Source: Solenopsis invicta (lineage: Eukaryota; Arthropoda; Insecta; Hymenoptera; Formicidae). Taken from it: a DNA stretch of 64,000 nt. Positions 42,375 through 53,748 of this stretch are shown piece by piece (the first letter of the stretch is position 1; each line of letters begins with the position of its first letter). The DNA is taken from positions 22,271,728-22,335,727 of the forward strand of contig NC_052671.1 in NCBI RefSeq assembly GCF_016802725.1. Reading direction: 5' to 3'. The translations under genes were made by a program, and so were the position numbers. The notes under the pieces are model-generated. The model worked only from the letters and a program-made list of their open reading frames with translations, did not search any database and had not been told where the DNA came from.

Positions 42375-43395
42375 CACGCACCGGCATAAATGATGTCTCT
42401 TCGCGCTGACGCTCGGCTGCCGTACACACGCGAGCTACGCGAGGCGCGCACGTATGCGTTTCGTGGCAGCGCGGCGGAGGTCGGGGTGCCGGCAGAAAGT
42501 AGTGGGGGGCGTTTCGATAGCGCATCTTCCTCGCTCAACGCTGGATCGAGAGAAAAGACACGGAATCGAGGCGTTCGAGAGACTGACAGAAATGGTATCC
42601 CTTGCGCCTATACGGCCGATATACGGAATACCGCGATTTGCCGCGCGCTGTTGTAATTTTTAATTGCATAAAGAAATTTACTCGGATACGAGTATTTGTT
42701 TGAAAAATAATGTAAATAGAATTACGATTTTTAATAATAAATTAAAATTATGTCATCGCGGCAATACAGCACTTACACGAAGAAAAAAATTTTCTTTATC
42801 TAAACAAATTATGTCTGTTTAAGATCGTAAATTTTTCCAAGGAGATTTTATATTGTTGCTTATATATGAAACAATGAATTGTTGAGTTGACATTTAATTT
42901 TTTTCTGTACAGTAATAAATTAAAATTATGTCATCACGGCAATATATTTTAGCTTTAATTTGTGGGACTATTACTTTACATAGAGATATAATTTTAATTA
43001 ATTAATGAATGTAAATCTCTTTAATTACTTATTAAAATAATCTGCATTAGAAAATAATTTTAATTCGATTAATTTATAGATATGTTAACATTATCGGGCA
43101 ACCCAGTTTACTTTGTAATTGGCGTAAAACAATACTCCGAGAGAAGACCCCAATGAACGTCTGATTTTTCTTAAATTTTGTATAATAATTTGTAACGTCA
43201 AAATATGAAGAAGTCTGTCACTTCTCCGAATGCCCCACATTCTTCTCGCTTGACGAGAGCCGAGAAAGCATGATACCATCTCTCGCAACGCGGCGTCGGG
43301 TCCTGTCATATTCTAACGCTTCTATAAGCGTCCCTATTTGGTATGGAAGTTTTATTGGCCCTGAAAAGGGCCGATCGTGGTGCAAGCGCGGCATA
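42375..43395 (-). repeat. Left arm of the Tc1-like element (A2)
   Basis: Complement of the right arm. It includes the sites that are interrupted in the other arm (GTTTCATATATAAGCAAC at about 42,863, AGTGACAGACTTCTTC near 43,215) and so documents the mariner and solo-LTR insertions there. Small frames inside it are incidental. Confidence 0.85.
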
Positions 43396-43397
43396 TT

Positions 43398-44423
43398 TTA
43401 ATAATCGGTCCAGTATCCAAACCGGTCAATCACTTGATTGATTCGATTAGGTATCGAATCAATCAAGTTTGCAAGGAAGTCTGGTTGGAGCCGAAGTTCT
43501 TCCTTGACTTCTCTCGCATGATTAACTAACGCTGCTACCGTTTTCTCCCTTCTTGGTTCCCATCCAAGCCATTGAACCATTTGAGCCCAAACATTTTCGA
43601 TTAAATTTAGATCTGGTGAACGAGCAGGTCAGTTCACTAATTGTATCTCCGGATGATTCCAAAACTACGTTTGTGTTTCACGCAAAGTGTGGACTGCGGA
43701 ATTATCTTGCACTAGTCGTATAATCGGCATGTCCTCTACGGAATATACTGCGCGTACTGAAGGAAGAACTTCTTCCAGTATGCAAATATAGTCCTGAGAG
43801 TTCATGCGTGTGGGAGTTTCCACCAGTTCGGCGATAGTAGTGCCGGAAATCCAGCCCCACATTGCGCATGAAATTCTTCCACTTTTGTGGAGGGGAACAA
43901 CGTGATTTGGATGCAACCGTTGATCTCTTAGCCGCCATACATGAGGTTGGCGGTCAGCAGACGATACAAAGACCTTTTCATCGGTCCAGATCGTTGCCTC
44001 CTCACGGCTCGTTACACTGTTCTCGAAAGCGAACGCGATTCGCTGCTCCTAATGAACAGGAGTCAGCGGAATTTTGTAGGCTGGACGGTAACAGCGATAC
44101 CCAGCTTCGTTAAGACGACACCGGACGGTCCTCTCAGATATATCCACGTCAGCTGCGTTGCTGAACTCCCGAACGCTACCGAACGGTCGATCAGCAGCCG
44201 CAGCGACGATCGCCTCTACTTCGTCGGCACCGATTTTACGGGGACGACGATTATGCAGACGATGATTACTCGAAGCGTTATCACAGCCTTCTGCGAAACG
44301 TCGTATCCATCGTTGGACAGTTTCTTCAGAACACGGAATATCAGCAACAATTTCTGCTGATTTTCTGCCCTGTGCTTGCCCGACGATGCGACCTCGCTTC
44401 TGGCAGGACAAGTTTTGAAGCAT
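43398..44423 (-). pseudogene. Tc1-like transposase, DD35E, three in-frame stops
   Basis: Minus strand from MLQNLSCQKRGRIVG: paired HTH (AEIVADIPCSEETVQRWIRR; SVREFSNAADVDISERTVRC), linker RPAYKIPLTPVH, then stop TAG at 44,049-44,051. The frame continues with the first Asp in IWTDEKVF, a Gly-rich WGWISG, the second Asp in LVQDNSAVHT, stops near 43,666 and 43,630, and the Glu in RSPDLNLIENVW; 35 residues separate the second Asp and the Glu. It ends IDRFGYWTDY. The frame never shifts; only stops inactivate it, so decay is modest. Cut-and-paste transposase family IS630/Tc1/mariner. Confidence 0.88.
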
Positions 44424-44674
44424 TTTACTCGCGAATACACTGCACTGTGCAAGAACACCACAAAATGAGCTGCAGAAAACATATTTTGCGATATCTCTTG
44501 CTAGTCTCTTGTTAGATGAGTTATTATCTTTAGACGCACGAGCAAAAGAGATAGAGAGAAAACAAAAAAGTACTCCCGGGGGCAGACGCCGCGTCGCGAG
44601 AGATGGTATCATGCTTTCTCTCTCGGTTCTCATCAAGCGAAAAGAATGTGGGGCATTCGGAGAAGTAACAGACT

Positions 44675-45925
44675 TGTAACGATTCGACTTTTCTCGCGGT
44701 CACGGATTAGCTCGCCGGTGCCAGGGTCGAGAAAAGAAGGAACTCCGATTTGAAAGAAAATTAACAAAATATTTATTTAAATCAATTTCTCCTCACACTC
44801 CGTGATACAAAATAATAAAATAAAATTTATTAGGAAGAGAGGAAGTTAACACCTTCGGAACTCGTGTTCCCCGGAACGTTTGATCACACACGGAAAGAAC
44901 CTAAAACTAATTGTAACGTACTCGCATAGAGAACACATAGAAAACTTAAACTAAATTAAGCGCTCGCGGCGTAGATTGAGACGCGGATCTTACAAACTAA
45001 CGCTCGGAAAATATTACAAGTAACGCGACTTAATGCTAACGCAACTTAATAGCTATCGCTCGCCTGAGGAAGGGGTCACGATACGCTCGCTTTGTTAGGA
45101 GGGCGCTTATTCGGACGGAACGCTCGGGACGGAGGATATCCAAGGAAAAATCCGGCGAGGAAGTTGTAACTCCGGGTAATCGCGTCGTCGCCGACCGAGT
45201 GAAAATATTCTAAATCTGCTCTGAAAAGAAAACAAAATTAAGAATCGAAATTAAAGGACAGGTAACAGGCAAAGAAACGGGTATCCGAGTAAGCCCGGTA
45301 TCAGGAAGCCGAGAGTACCCGGCGTAGAAGTGCGGTACGGAATAACCGAGCACGCCCGGTATCAGGAGACCGTAAACGGCCTGTGTCAGGAAACCGAGAA
45401 CGCCCGGCACAGGAGTGCGGGTAACCGAGAACGCCCGGTGTCAGGAAGGCCGTAGCCGGCCTATGTCAGGAAGCCGAGAACGCCCGGTGTCAGGGGTTTT
45501 CAGGAAACCGAGTACACCCGGTATAAGGAAGCCGAGAACACCCAGCCAAGGAGCTCCGAGTATTCCCGGAGTGTCGGTACCGGTGATTTGGAACCGACTG
45601 GTAGTTCCTTCCTGGTGTGGCTCCGTATTTATACCCTCCAGCCGCCCACGCAGTCGGAATCACGTGTTTACCCCACTTTTCGGCGTGTACCTACGCGCAC
45701 GTGCCCGCGCGATGCTACGTGTGACGTCACGCGACCGGGCGCAAGAGCGAGCGAGATGGAAGACGGAACCGACGTCACGTGGCCGCGCGTGCGAGTGAGC
45801 GAGACGGAGAGTACTGACGTCACGTGATCGGGTGTGCGAGTAAAAGAGACGGAACGATACGTTATAATCCGGCGTGCGAGCGAGAAAGAGATATAATTTA
45901 CCTGTGTAACGATGCTATCGTTACA
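44675..45925 (-). repeat. Solo LTR, family 2, copy 1
   Basis: 1251 bp, TGTAAC...GTTACA, flanked by GACT (44,671-44,674 and 45,926-45,929); arm A1 and A2 show the empty site. Minus-strand orientation: TATAAATA near 45,630, an upstream region with repeated TGACGTCACGTG words, and a hairpin-type array at 45,250-45,565. A second copy is at 59,387-60,654. Confidence 0.92.
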
Positions 45926-46274
45926 GACTTCTTCATATTTTGACGTTACAAATTATTGTACAAAATTTAAGAAAAATCAGACGTTCATTGGGGTCTTCTC
46001 TCGGAGTATTGTTTTACGCCAATTACAAAGTAAACTGGCTTGCCCGATAATGTTAACATATCTATAAATTAATCGAATTAAAATTATTTTCTAATGCAGA
46101 TTATTTTAATAAGTAATTAAAGAGATTTACATTCATTAATTAAAATTATGTCTCTATGTAAAGTAACAGTCCCACAAATTAAAGCTAAAATATATTGCCG
46201 TGATGACATAATTTTAATTTATTACTGTACAGAAAAAAATTAAATGTCAACTCAACAATTCATTGTTTCATATA

Positions 46275-47561
46275 TTAGGTGTTGGAATTAATTCGTAGCG
46301 TTTTTTTAGAGAGAAACAACGATTTGTTCTAGGTTTAAATATAAAAATACATTACTAAAAATATTTTCCATCGCTTGCCACAACTTTTTCCCATCTTTCG
46401 GGTAAGAGACGGATACCCCGTCGAAAAAACGCTTCGTCCTTAGAGGCGATCCATGAATCAATCCAAGTTTTGCATTCTTCATAAGAAGTTAATTTCTCCG
46501 CGGACAAACCATGGGCCATCGACCGGAACAAGTGATAATCCGAAGGAGCAATATCTGGAGAATACGGCGGGTGGGTTAGGACTTCCCATTTCAGTGTTTG
46601 CAGGTACGTTTGCACTGGCTTTGCGACGTGCGGTCTAGCATTGTCGTGCAGCAAAATAATTTTGTCGTGCCTTTCGCTCCATTCCGGCCGTTTCTCCTTC
46701 AATGCCCGACTCAAGCGCATCAATTGCAGTCGGTAACGATCACCAGTGATGGTTTCATTCGGATTCAGCAGTTCGTAGTAAACCACACCCCGTTGATCCC
46801 TCCAAATGCAAAGAAGAAGCTTAGATCCATGAATATTACGTTTTGGTACTGATGATGATGGTTGTCCAGGCTTAACCCATGATTTTTTGCGCTTGGGGTT
46901 ATCGTAATATATCCACTTTTCATCACCCGTAACAATCCGATGTAAAAAACTTTTTCTTTTGTACCGTTGAAGCAGTAACTCGCAAGTCAAAGAACGCCTT
47001 CCAACGTCCCTCGGCTTTAATTCGTATGGGATCCAATGTCCTTCCTTTTGGATCATCCTTAACGCTTTAAGTCGTTTTCCCACTGTTGAAAAGTCAACCC
47101 CCAACGATGTGGACAACTCTTCGAGCGTTTGAGTTGAGTTCTCCTCAAGTAATGTCTCCAATTCTTTGTCTTCAAACTTTTTTGGCTGTCCAGGTCGTTC
47201 CTTGTCTTCTAAGTCGAAATCACCGCTCTTGAATCGCGCAAACCACTTCCGACACGTTTGTTCAGCTAAAGCTTGCTCACCGTAAACTTCTTCTAAAATC
47301 CTATGGCTTTCCGCAGCAGTTTTATTCATATGAAAGTTAATGTAATAAAACTCCCCGCAAAAACACTTTATTTGGTATAAATTTAGATATATTTAAATAA
47401 TTATAACTTGATGTTATTAACAAGTGAAAGTAAGATGTCGTAAAAATAACACCTAACCTAACAACTGATTTAAGATAAATTTGCTTCTGACGGTAAAAAC
47501 AGAAAACTGTAGTATCCCCGCCATCTCTCGTAAAACGCTACGAATTAATTCCAACACCTAA
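46275..47561 (-). mobile_element. Full-length mariner
   Basis: 1287 bp with inverted ends TTAGGTGTTGGAATTAATTC, flanked by TA (46,273-46,274; 47,562-47,563). The empty site GTTTCATATATAAGCAAC is preserved in arm A2. The ends differ from those of the deleted mariner family at 17,088. Confidence 0.95.
46355..47329 (-). CDS. mariner transposase, open frame
   Basis: 324 codons starting MNKTAAESHRILEEVYG. N-terminal HTH pair (TCRKWFARFKSGDFDLEDKE; ELSTSLGVDFSTVGKRLKAL), WVPYEL-type linker seen as WIPYELKPRD, then catalytic Asp in IVTGDEKWIYYDN, Asp in LLHDNARPHV and Asp in HPPYSPDIAPSDYHLF with exactly 34 residues between the last two, the DD34D signature. Conserved tail LPERWEKVVASDGKYF. An in-frame extension upstream of the ATG exists but has no good start. 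All catalytic residues are present and no stop interrupts it, so activity is possible; cecropia-type mariner by motif style. Confidence 0.92.
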   Translation of the reverse strand: MNKTAAESHRILEEVYGEQALAEQTCRKWFARFKSGDFDLEDKERPGQPKKFEDKELETLLEENSTQTLEELSTSLGVDFSTVGKRLKALRMIQKEGHWIPYELKPRDVGRRSLTCELLLQRYKRKSFLHRIVTGDEKWIYYDNPKRKKSWVKPGQPSSSVPKRNIHGSKLLLCIWRDQRGVVYYELLNPNETITGDRYRLQLMRLSRALKEKRPEWSERHDKIILLHDNARPHVAKPVQTYLQTLKWEVLTHPPYSPDIAPSDYHLFRSMAHGLSAEKLTSYEECKTWIDSWIASKDEAFFRRGIRLLPERWEKVVASDGKYF

Positions 47562-48052
47562 TATAAGCAACAATATAAAATCTTCTTGGAAAAATTTACG
47601 ATCTTAAACAGACATAATTTGCTTAGATAAATAAAATTTTTTTCTTCGTGTAAGTGCTGTATTGCCGCGATAAAAAATTTTAATTTATTATTAAAAATCG
47701 TAATTGAATTTACATTATTTTTCAAACAAATAATCGTATTTGAGAAAATTTCTTTATGCAATTAAAAATTACAAGAACGCGCGGCGAACCGCAGTATCCC
47801 GTATACCGGCCATATAGGCGCAAGGGATACTATTTCTATCAGTTTCTCGAACGCCTCGATTCCGTGTCTTCTCTCTCGATCCAGCGTCGAGCGAGGAAGA
47901 TGCGGTATCGAAACGCCCCCCACTTCTTTCTGCCGGCACCCCGACCTCCGCGGCGCTGCCACGAAACACGTACGCGCGCGCCTCGCGTAGCTCGCGTGTG
48001 TGCGGCAGCCGAGCGTCAGCGCGGAGAGACATCATTTATGCCAGTGCGTGTA

Positions 48053-48416
48053 CATACCGTTTGTAAATAGGTTTCCGTATTTTCGTCCGCAAGTTCATTG
48101 TCACGTCCGTCCGCGCGCTCCGATTTATTGTTGTAAATTATGAGCTAATTATCGCCTGGGTTTATTTCGCGCGCTGGCGTAATCACGCTACCAAACTTAT
48201 CTCGCGATCTTATATTTCTGTAAACCATATCACTTTATTCTGTAATAGCGCTACTAAATTGAGTTCGCGATCGTATACTTGTGATTCTACTATCTCACTC
48301 TGCATTCAATAAAGACTCTCACTTTTGCGAACACCAACACTACGTCTAATTCCTTCAGGCGACCTTTTGCGCCCGTTCCCGTGCCGTCCATCGCCCGTGC
48401 GCGAAGTACGGTCATT
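48053..48416 (+). other. Possible LTR 3' end
   Basis: Contains AATAAAGACTC at about 48,308 and ends GGTCATTACA at 48,416, like the R-U5 part of an LTR. No partner copy or primer site was found. It was continuous with arm A1 before the Tc1-like element inserted. Confidence 0.3.
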
Positions 48417-48439
48417 ACAATTTATATTTTAATATAAAT

Positions 48440-49665
48440 ATAATGTTTTTAGACATTATGTTTATATTAATTATTGGTGATAGTTTGTCAAGAAATGATA
48501 AATCTACAGAGAAAAACAATTAACAATTGTAAAACATAACTTAAGGTGTGTTTAATTCAGTTTTATATAACAAAAGTGAACTTAAATAGATTTGACAAAT
48601 ATCTGGTGAGAAATGGTAATGGCATTTACGTGAAATTTCAATTCAACTTTAAAATGGTGATTTCGCTGTCGATTTGATTCCATCATTAATTTTTGCTGGG
48701 TATCAGTTCAATAAATTTTTGGTTGCTTTTATTATTGTTTAAAGTTTTGTGGTAGTTTACTATGCTACCTTTAGATAACCAAAAGTTTTCACTTACCTTA
48801 TATTATATCATTTTTACTTTTCTCAAAAACTCTTCAGACATTGATGATAGTTTATTGAGAAATAAAATTTCAGATGAACCTACAGAAAAAAGAAATCAGC
48901 AAGCTGTGTTTTATTTTTATATACTAAATACATACATTTCAAACATATAGATTTGACAAATACTTTAGTAAAAAATTTTTTGTAATCTTCGTTGGCACTT
49001 TAAGTTTTATTGACAGTGATAATAATGATAACCAAAAATTCTTCGTTTACTTTATATGTATAATCTTTACTTTTCTAAATACATATACATATATGTATAT
49101 ATATATATATAATTTTTTTAGACGTTGATGTTGGGATGTAAAGAAATAAAGTCCCAGATGAATTTACAGAAAAGAGTAATCGGCAAGGTGTTTTATTCAT
49201 TTTTATATAAAAATTTATACAAAAGCATACTCAAAAACAAATAGATTTAGATAAACATCACATCAATGAAAAGTCTTTGATTTTCTTTGTTACTACTTCA
49301 AGTCCTTTTGAAAATGGTAACAAAAGTAACCAAAGATTTTTCGCTTACTTGACGTATCGTCTTTATTTCTTTCAAAAATGTAATATAACTTTAGACATTA
49401 ATATTAGTTTGTCACAAAATAAAGTTGTAAACGAATCTACAGAGAAAAGCGATCATCAAAGTGCATTTAATACATATTCATATTTAAAATGTATATATTT
49501 AATACGTATAGACTATAATGCCTCAGTGAAAAATGTTTTATTATCTTCGTTACCACTTTAAGTTCTATTGAAAGTGATAACGATTATATCCAAAGATTTC
49601 GCTTACTTACATACCATATTCATTTCATTCAAAATTATATAAATAACTTTTTAGACATTAGTAGT
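48440..49665 (+). repeat. Tandem array of exon-like units
   Basis: A ~65-bp core recurs at about 48,452, 48,836, 49,118, 49,392 and (partial) 49,654, spaced 260-380 bp. Each follows a T-rich tract ending in AG, and reads like AGACATTGATGATAGTTT...AAATAAA...TCTACAGAGAAAAG. In one frame units give DIDDSL..NKISDEPTEKRN and DINISLSQNKVVNESTEKSD. Spacer sequences also align (ATAGATTTGACAAATA; ACTTTAAGTTTTATTGA). Some units contain stops. Looks like serially duplicated exons of an unknown gene, or a satellite derived from one. Confidence 0.5.
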
Positions 49666-49757
49666 AGTAAGGTACTTTATTCCTTGCGGAGTACATTGCG
49701 GACTTCCGCTCCGCTTACATAGTTTCAACATTTTTATTCCTCGCATCTTTTACAACG

Positions 49758-49758
<1 letters not shown>

Positions 49759-49791
<33 letters not shown>
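49759..49791. repeat. (GA)n microsatellite
   Basis: Pure GA run at the 3' side of LINE A. Confidence 0.95.
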
Positions 49792-49794
<3 letters not shown>

Positions 49795-49797
<3 letters not shown>

Positions 49798-50577
49798 TTC
49801 ATCCAGTCATACCTCCACACTCATTCTCTGGACTTCCGTTTCCGCCGCTTCCTTCCACACTTTCCTCTCTTCCTTCCACACTCTCATTCATACCCAGCCA
49901 CCCTCCTCCCTCCCTTATCACACCAGTTTTTTCATCCAAACCTCTCCCTCCCCCCCACCCTCCATCTAAAACTTCTCCTACCATCTTCTGCCATCCCTTT
50001 TTCGTCCCCTCATCCGTGCATTCCTCCCATATATGTACCAACGTTTCCTCTCACCATCCTACACTTTCTTTTCTCTTTCTCTTCCCAGTATCTACCTCCT
50101 CTCATACCGTCTCCTAACCTAAACCTCGCAATCCTTTTCCATCTTTCCTCTTTCCAATCCCTCTTCAAGTACTCCGGCACTCCCTTCCCCTTCACTCTGT
50201 TATACCATCTGTTGAACCTCGAGCTCCTAATTTTTTCCCACCATTTTTACCCTCTTCCTGTCGCCTCCTCTCTCTTGTTACTACCTCTTCCCCCCTTAAC
50301 CCTCTTCTCACAACTTTTCTGTATTCTTGATATTCCAGCTCTTTTCTTCATAGAAACCTCATCTTTCTTCCTCCCATTTTCCCATCACCTTTCCCTCCTT
50401 CGCTCTACCTCTTATCTCCGCCCAACACAACCTTGCCAACTCCCCCCCTTCTTCTTCTCCCAGTTCTTTTTCATAACTCCAAGCTCTCATTCCTGCCCTT
50501 CCCCTTAATTTTTCCCTCTGCTTCTCCCTTCCATGTACCCCGGTGTGTACCTTTCCACCCCTATTACCCATTTCAAA
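49795..50577 (-). pseudogene. LINE A, C-terminal part of ORF2
   Basis: Minus strand reads GVERYTPGYM, REKLRGRAGMRAWSYEKELG, ELARLCWAEIRGRAKEGKVM, VPEYLKRDWKEERWKRIARF, RLGDGMRGGRYWEEKEKRKC and a degenerate VHIWEECTD-like His/Cys end. This is the Lys/Glu/Arg-rich tail of the LINE whose RT is at 53,760-55,330. The two parts join across a 10-bp duplication flanking a later insertion. Several frameshifts. Plus-strand Ser/Pro/Phe-rich frames here are shadows. Confidence 0.7.
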
Positions 50578-50639
50578 AACCTTTTTTTCTTTTTGACAGA
50601 GAAGAAATGCGTTACCGCATATCCCAGACCTCGAGTGAG

Positions 50640-50991
50640 GCCTGGCGGTTATGTGGGGCTCTCCGCCGCCGGCGACATGCCGGTCACACTCCAGAGGCTA
50701 CCATGGAAAGGGGAGCCCCCCATTGAGACATCTCCTAAGCCAAATATGGAGCCAGAAAGCACGTACGAGGCACCAGAACAAAAAGAACCAACTGCCGAGA
50801 AAATCCCGAACCAGGCAAGACCGGAAAGTGACAGCCAGAACGACAACGGCAACCAAGGGATAAATAATACCACAAAAGAAGCAGAAGAGACAGTAGTTAC
50901 GCCCACGGACACAGCAATCCCGGACGACAACATGCCGCTCCAACCTACAAGGGCAACGGAGGAACAAGCGACAACCACAATAGAAATGTAG
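50640..50991 (+). other. Polar reading frame, unidentified
   Basis: An open stretch from a Met near 50,676 reads MPVTLQRLPWKGEPPIETSP and then Glu/Thr/Asn/Pro-rich sequence to 50,991. Composition resembles a disordered protein, whereas the opposite strand reads hydrophobic. It overlaps what should be LINE 3' UTR, so it may belong to another element or be chance. Confidence 0.25.
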
Positions 50992-50999
50992 CGCTACGA

Positions 51000-51960
51000 G
51001 ACACGGGCAAGAATAATTGCAACAATGACCTCTTCATAAATATTTTTTTTTTATTATTATTATTTTGTACTCATTATTTTTTTATTATCATTTTAAAATA
51101 CACTATTATAATTGTAACCACAATCATAAACATGAAAACATACCACGAACTAGGTTAAGATGTTTAATAACACACAACCAAACAATACATATAGATTAGC
51201 AAAACAGTTTTATTTATCTCAGTATTTGTAATACTAATTATGACAAAATGTCATTTAATAATAGCACTATTAGAAATACCACAAGTTCAAATGCGCCTTC
51301 CCGCGCTCAGTTGTGGTACCACCGCCATCTTGGCGAAATGATACATGGCGGCGTCGGAAAATAGGGGCCTCAGCGAGAGAAACCAAGCGTCGCCATATTG
51401 ACAGTCAGTCGGTTACAGACCGAGCTCAAAGACGGACCTATGCCACCGGGCATACGTAGTATGATGTAATATTGCATCATCTCGGGCGCGACGCGAACGA
51501 TAACATCATTCGTTAAGAACATTGTGAATAGTGACTAGGGACCAATTGTACTTTTATTTTCTTTTATCATCATGTGTGTGCAATAAACATTATTTTATGT
51601 GAATCGGCATAAGTGATTTGCGCAACCGACATTGATAAGTCTCATCCCCATGTCACTACCTGAAATAAGAAGTGCATAAACATTAAACTCAATGCACGCA
51701 ATTGAAATAATAAACTTACCTGTGTACCGACGAACATTACGCAGCGACGTAATCAATCCCACGACGACCGTTGACAGGAAGAACGAGCCTCGCCAATCAC
51801 GTACGAGGATTCCTGAAACAGAAAGAAAGGACAATTACGTATCCCACCTTGGTAATTACAGGGTCAAATTACCTGGCGACCGTGAGATCCACGCAGGATT
51901 CATCTTAAAGGTAGGTGAAATAACCTGTAAAGTGAAAACTCAGAATTTAACATTCGTTCG
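51000..51960. other. Unidentified segment between R1 ORF2 and its tail
   Basis: AT-rich then mixed. On the minus strand there are splice-like words (TTCTGTTTCAG before, CACAGGTAAGTT after a ~67-base block at 51,718-51,815). On the plus strand a 111-codon frame (51,692-52,027) runs into the LINE. Neither is convincing. Confidence 0.25.
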
Positions 51961-51965
51961 TCCGG

Positions 51966-53748
51966 TCACACCCCCCCCCCCCCTTCCTCCTCTCTGCCAG
52001 TCTCGGCCACCTCCTTCTGCAACATAACTTGTTCGCAGAAGGAGGCGAGAGCCTTCCAACAACTCTCCCTGAGGACCATCTTAGCAACGACGCCCCCCAG
52101 GAAGAGGTCTTCTCCTATTTCGTCTTTGAGGACTCTGCGCAGCTCGTCCCACGCTGGGCAATGCTCCAGCGTGTGCTGCGCAGAGTCCACCTCCGCCTCG
52201 CAATTGTGGCAGCGCGCTGTCGGCTCTTTCCCTATTCGACACAGGTACTCACTGAAACAACCGTGTCCGGTGAGCACCTGCGTCATTCGGTAAGATAGAT
52301 CGCCCCAAGGGCGGTCCACCCACTCCTCCAGGTGGGGGAGGACGGCCTCCAGAACCCGGGTGCCCACTATCGGAGGGTTTTCGACGAGGTGGTCTCGCCA
52401 TACCTCAATCGCCCGTCGTCGGGCTTTCTCTCCCCATGACGCCATAGTCCTCGAGGGGATGACGTTGCCCCGTAGGCGGGAGGCTTTGATCCGAGCGTAC
52501 ATGGCAGCTCGGACCGTTGCCAGGAATTGTACTGGTGGCACTCCCGCCAAAACCATTATGGCGTCGTTAGGAGAGGTACGGTAAGCGCGCGCAACGCGTA
52601 GGGCCAGCAGCCTTTGCATTGAATGGAAATGCTTCTTAATCTTGCTGCTAGCCCACATCGCCCCGCACCAGACCGGGGCGCGGTATAGCGCCCCGGACAT
52701 GACTGCGTGCATATACGCGTATCTCGCACCTATACCCGGGCCCCGGAGGTTGGGCATCTGACCTCTGAGAGCATTGGCCCTCTTGCCCAACCGTGGGGCA
52801 ATGTCGTCGAAATGCTCGACGAAGCCCCATCGGCCGTCCAGGGTCAACCCCAGGTACTTCAGGGTTGTCCCCACCTGGATTTGGGTTCTACCCACGAGGA
52901 CTGAGGCCTGTGGAGGGGGCCCCCCAGAAGCCATCGTGGAAAAAGATGGCTTCCGTTTTGTGTGAGGCCACCCTCAGCCCCAAGTCCTCGATTGCGCCGA
53001 CAACGCATGCCACCGCCCAGTTCGCCTTCGTAACCGCGTCTTTCCAAGTCCCCCCAGCCACCACTAACGTATCGTCGGCATAGCAAACCGTGTGGTAGCG
53101 GGGGGAGGCCCGTGCGGAGGACGACGTCAAACGCGACGTTCCATAACAGGGGCCCGAGAACCGACCCTTGTGGAACGTCGCACGTCACGTCCCTCTACTG
53201 CTGGAGTCCTTCCTTGTCGGTGTACTCCAGCGTTCTGTCCCGAAAATTATCCCTTACCGTCTCGACGAGGTAGGGCGGCAGGCCGTAGTACTCGGACAAA
53301 GCCGCCACTACCTTACCCCACAGGACGGTGTTAAAAGCGTTGGCGATATCTAGCGACACCGCCAACGCCACTCTTCCCTCCCCCTTTATGGACTCCGCGA
53401 GGGCGCGAACGTGCTGTATGGCATCGACCGTAGAGCGCTCCTCGCAGAATCCCCATTGGCCGGGGGATAGGTTGGGACCTATCCGGGACATATGCCGGAC
53501 GATGCGGTTGGCAATCACGCGTTCGTGGATCTTGCCCGCGTCATCCAGCATGCAGAGGAGCCTGTATGCGGAGGGGTCCTCCGCTGGCTTGCCCACTTTC
53601 TTCAGTAGGACAAGCCGGGCCCTCTTCCATCTCCTGCGAAAGACGCCTTCTCTAAAACATTGGGTGAGAACCCTTTTAAGGTCCTTATCCACCACCGGTG
53701 CGGCACGGACCCAGACTTTGCCATAGACTCCGTCAGGGCCGGGCGCGA
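51966..53748 (-). pseudogene. R1-type LINE ORF2, RT and C-terminus
   Basis: From right to left on the minus strand: APGPDGVYGKVW, FREGVFRRRWKRARLVLLKK, SAYRLLCMLDDAGKIHERVI, QWGFCEERSTVDAIQHV, VSLDIANAFNTV, a shifted VPQGSVLGPLLWN, the catalytic YADDTLVV near 53,070, then LKYLGLTLDGRWGF and a 322-codon tail with the CCHC motif CHNCEAEVDSAQHTLEHC (51,966-52,934). Three frames are used, so at least two shifts occurred. Motif style (GPDGV, EERST, SLDIANAFN) is R1/TRAS. Endonuclease lost by truncation. Confidence 0.88.

Larger units (their letters stand above)
42375..48050 (-). mobile_element. Tc1-like element with ~1-kb inverted ends
   Basis: Outer ends CACGCACCGGCATAAATGAT and the matching complement are flanked by TA at 42,373-42,374 and 48,051-48,052. 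The left arm is 42,375 to about 43,395; the right arm runs from about 44,585 to 48,050 with two insertions. Between the arms lies a minus-strand Tc1-like transposase pseudogene. Without the solo LTR and the mariner the element is about 3.1 kb. Arm fragments at 1265-1545 and 40,671-42,372 belong to relatives. Confidence 0.8.
44585..48050 (+). repeat. Right arm of the Tc1-like element (A3), interrupted twice
   Basis: The arm is continuous with A1 and A2 once 44,675-45,925 (solo LTR) and 46,275-47,561 (mariner) are removed. Both junctions carry the expected short duplications, GACT and TA. Confidence 0.85.
50578..53748 (-). mobile_element. 5'-truncated R1-type LINE insertion
   Basis: Flanked by 10-bp direct repeats CCATTTCAAA (50,568-50,577; 53,749-53,758). 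The minus-strand 3' end carries an A-rich tail (CAAAAAGAAAAAAAGGTT) and the 5' end starts within RT, both typical of target-primed reverse transcription. A ~1.4-kb stretch between the ORF2 stop and the tail is longer than expected and may contain another insertion. Confidence 0.75.

Noticed and set aside
50212..50508. Ser/Leu/Pro-rich plus-strand frame (also 54,666-55,370 and 62,020-62,433)
   Set aside because: Opposite strand of the Lys/Glu/Arg-rich LINE A coding sequence; pyrimidine-rich shadow.
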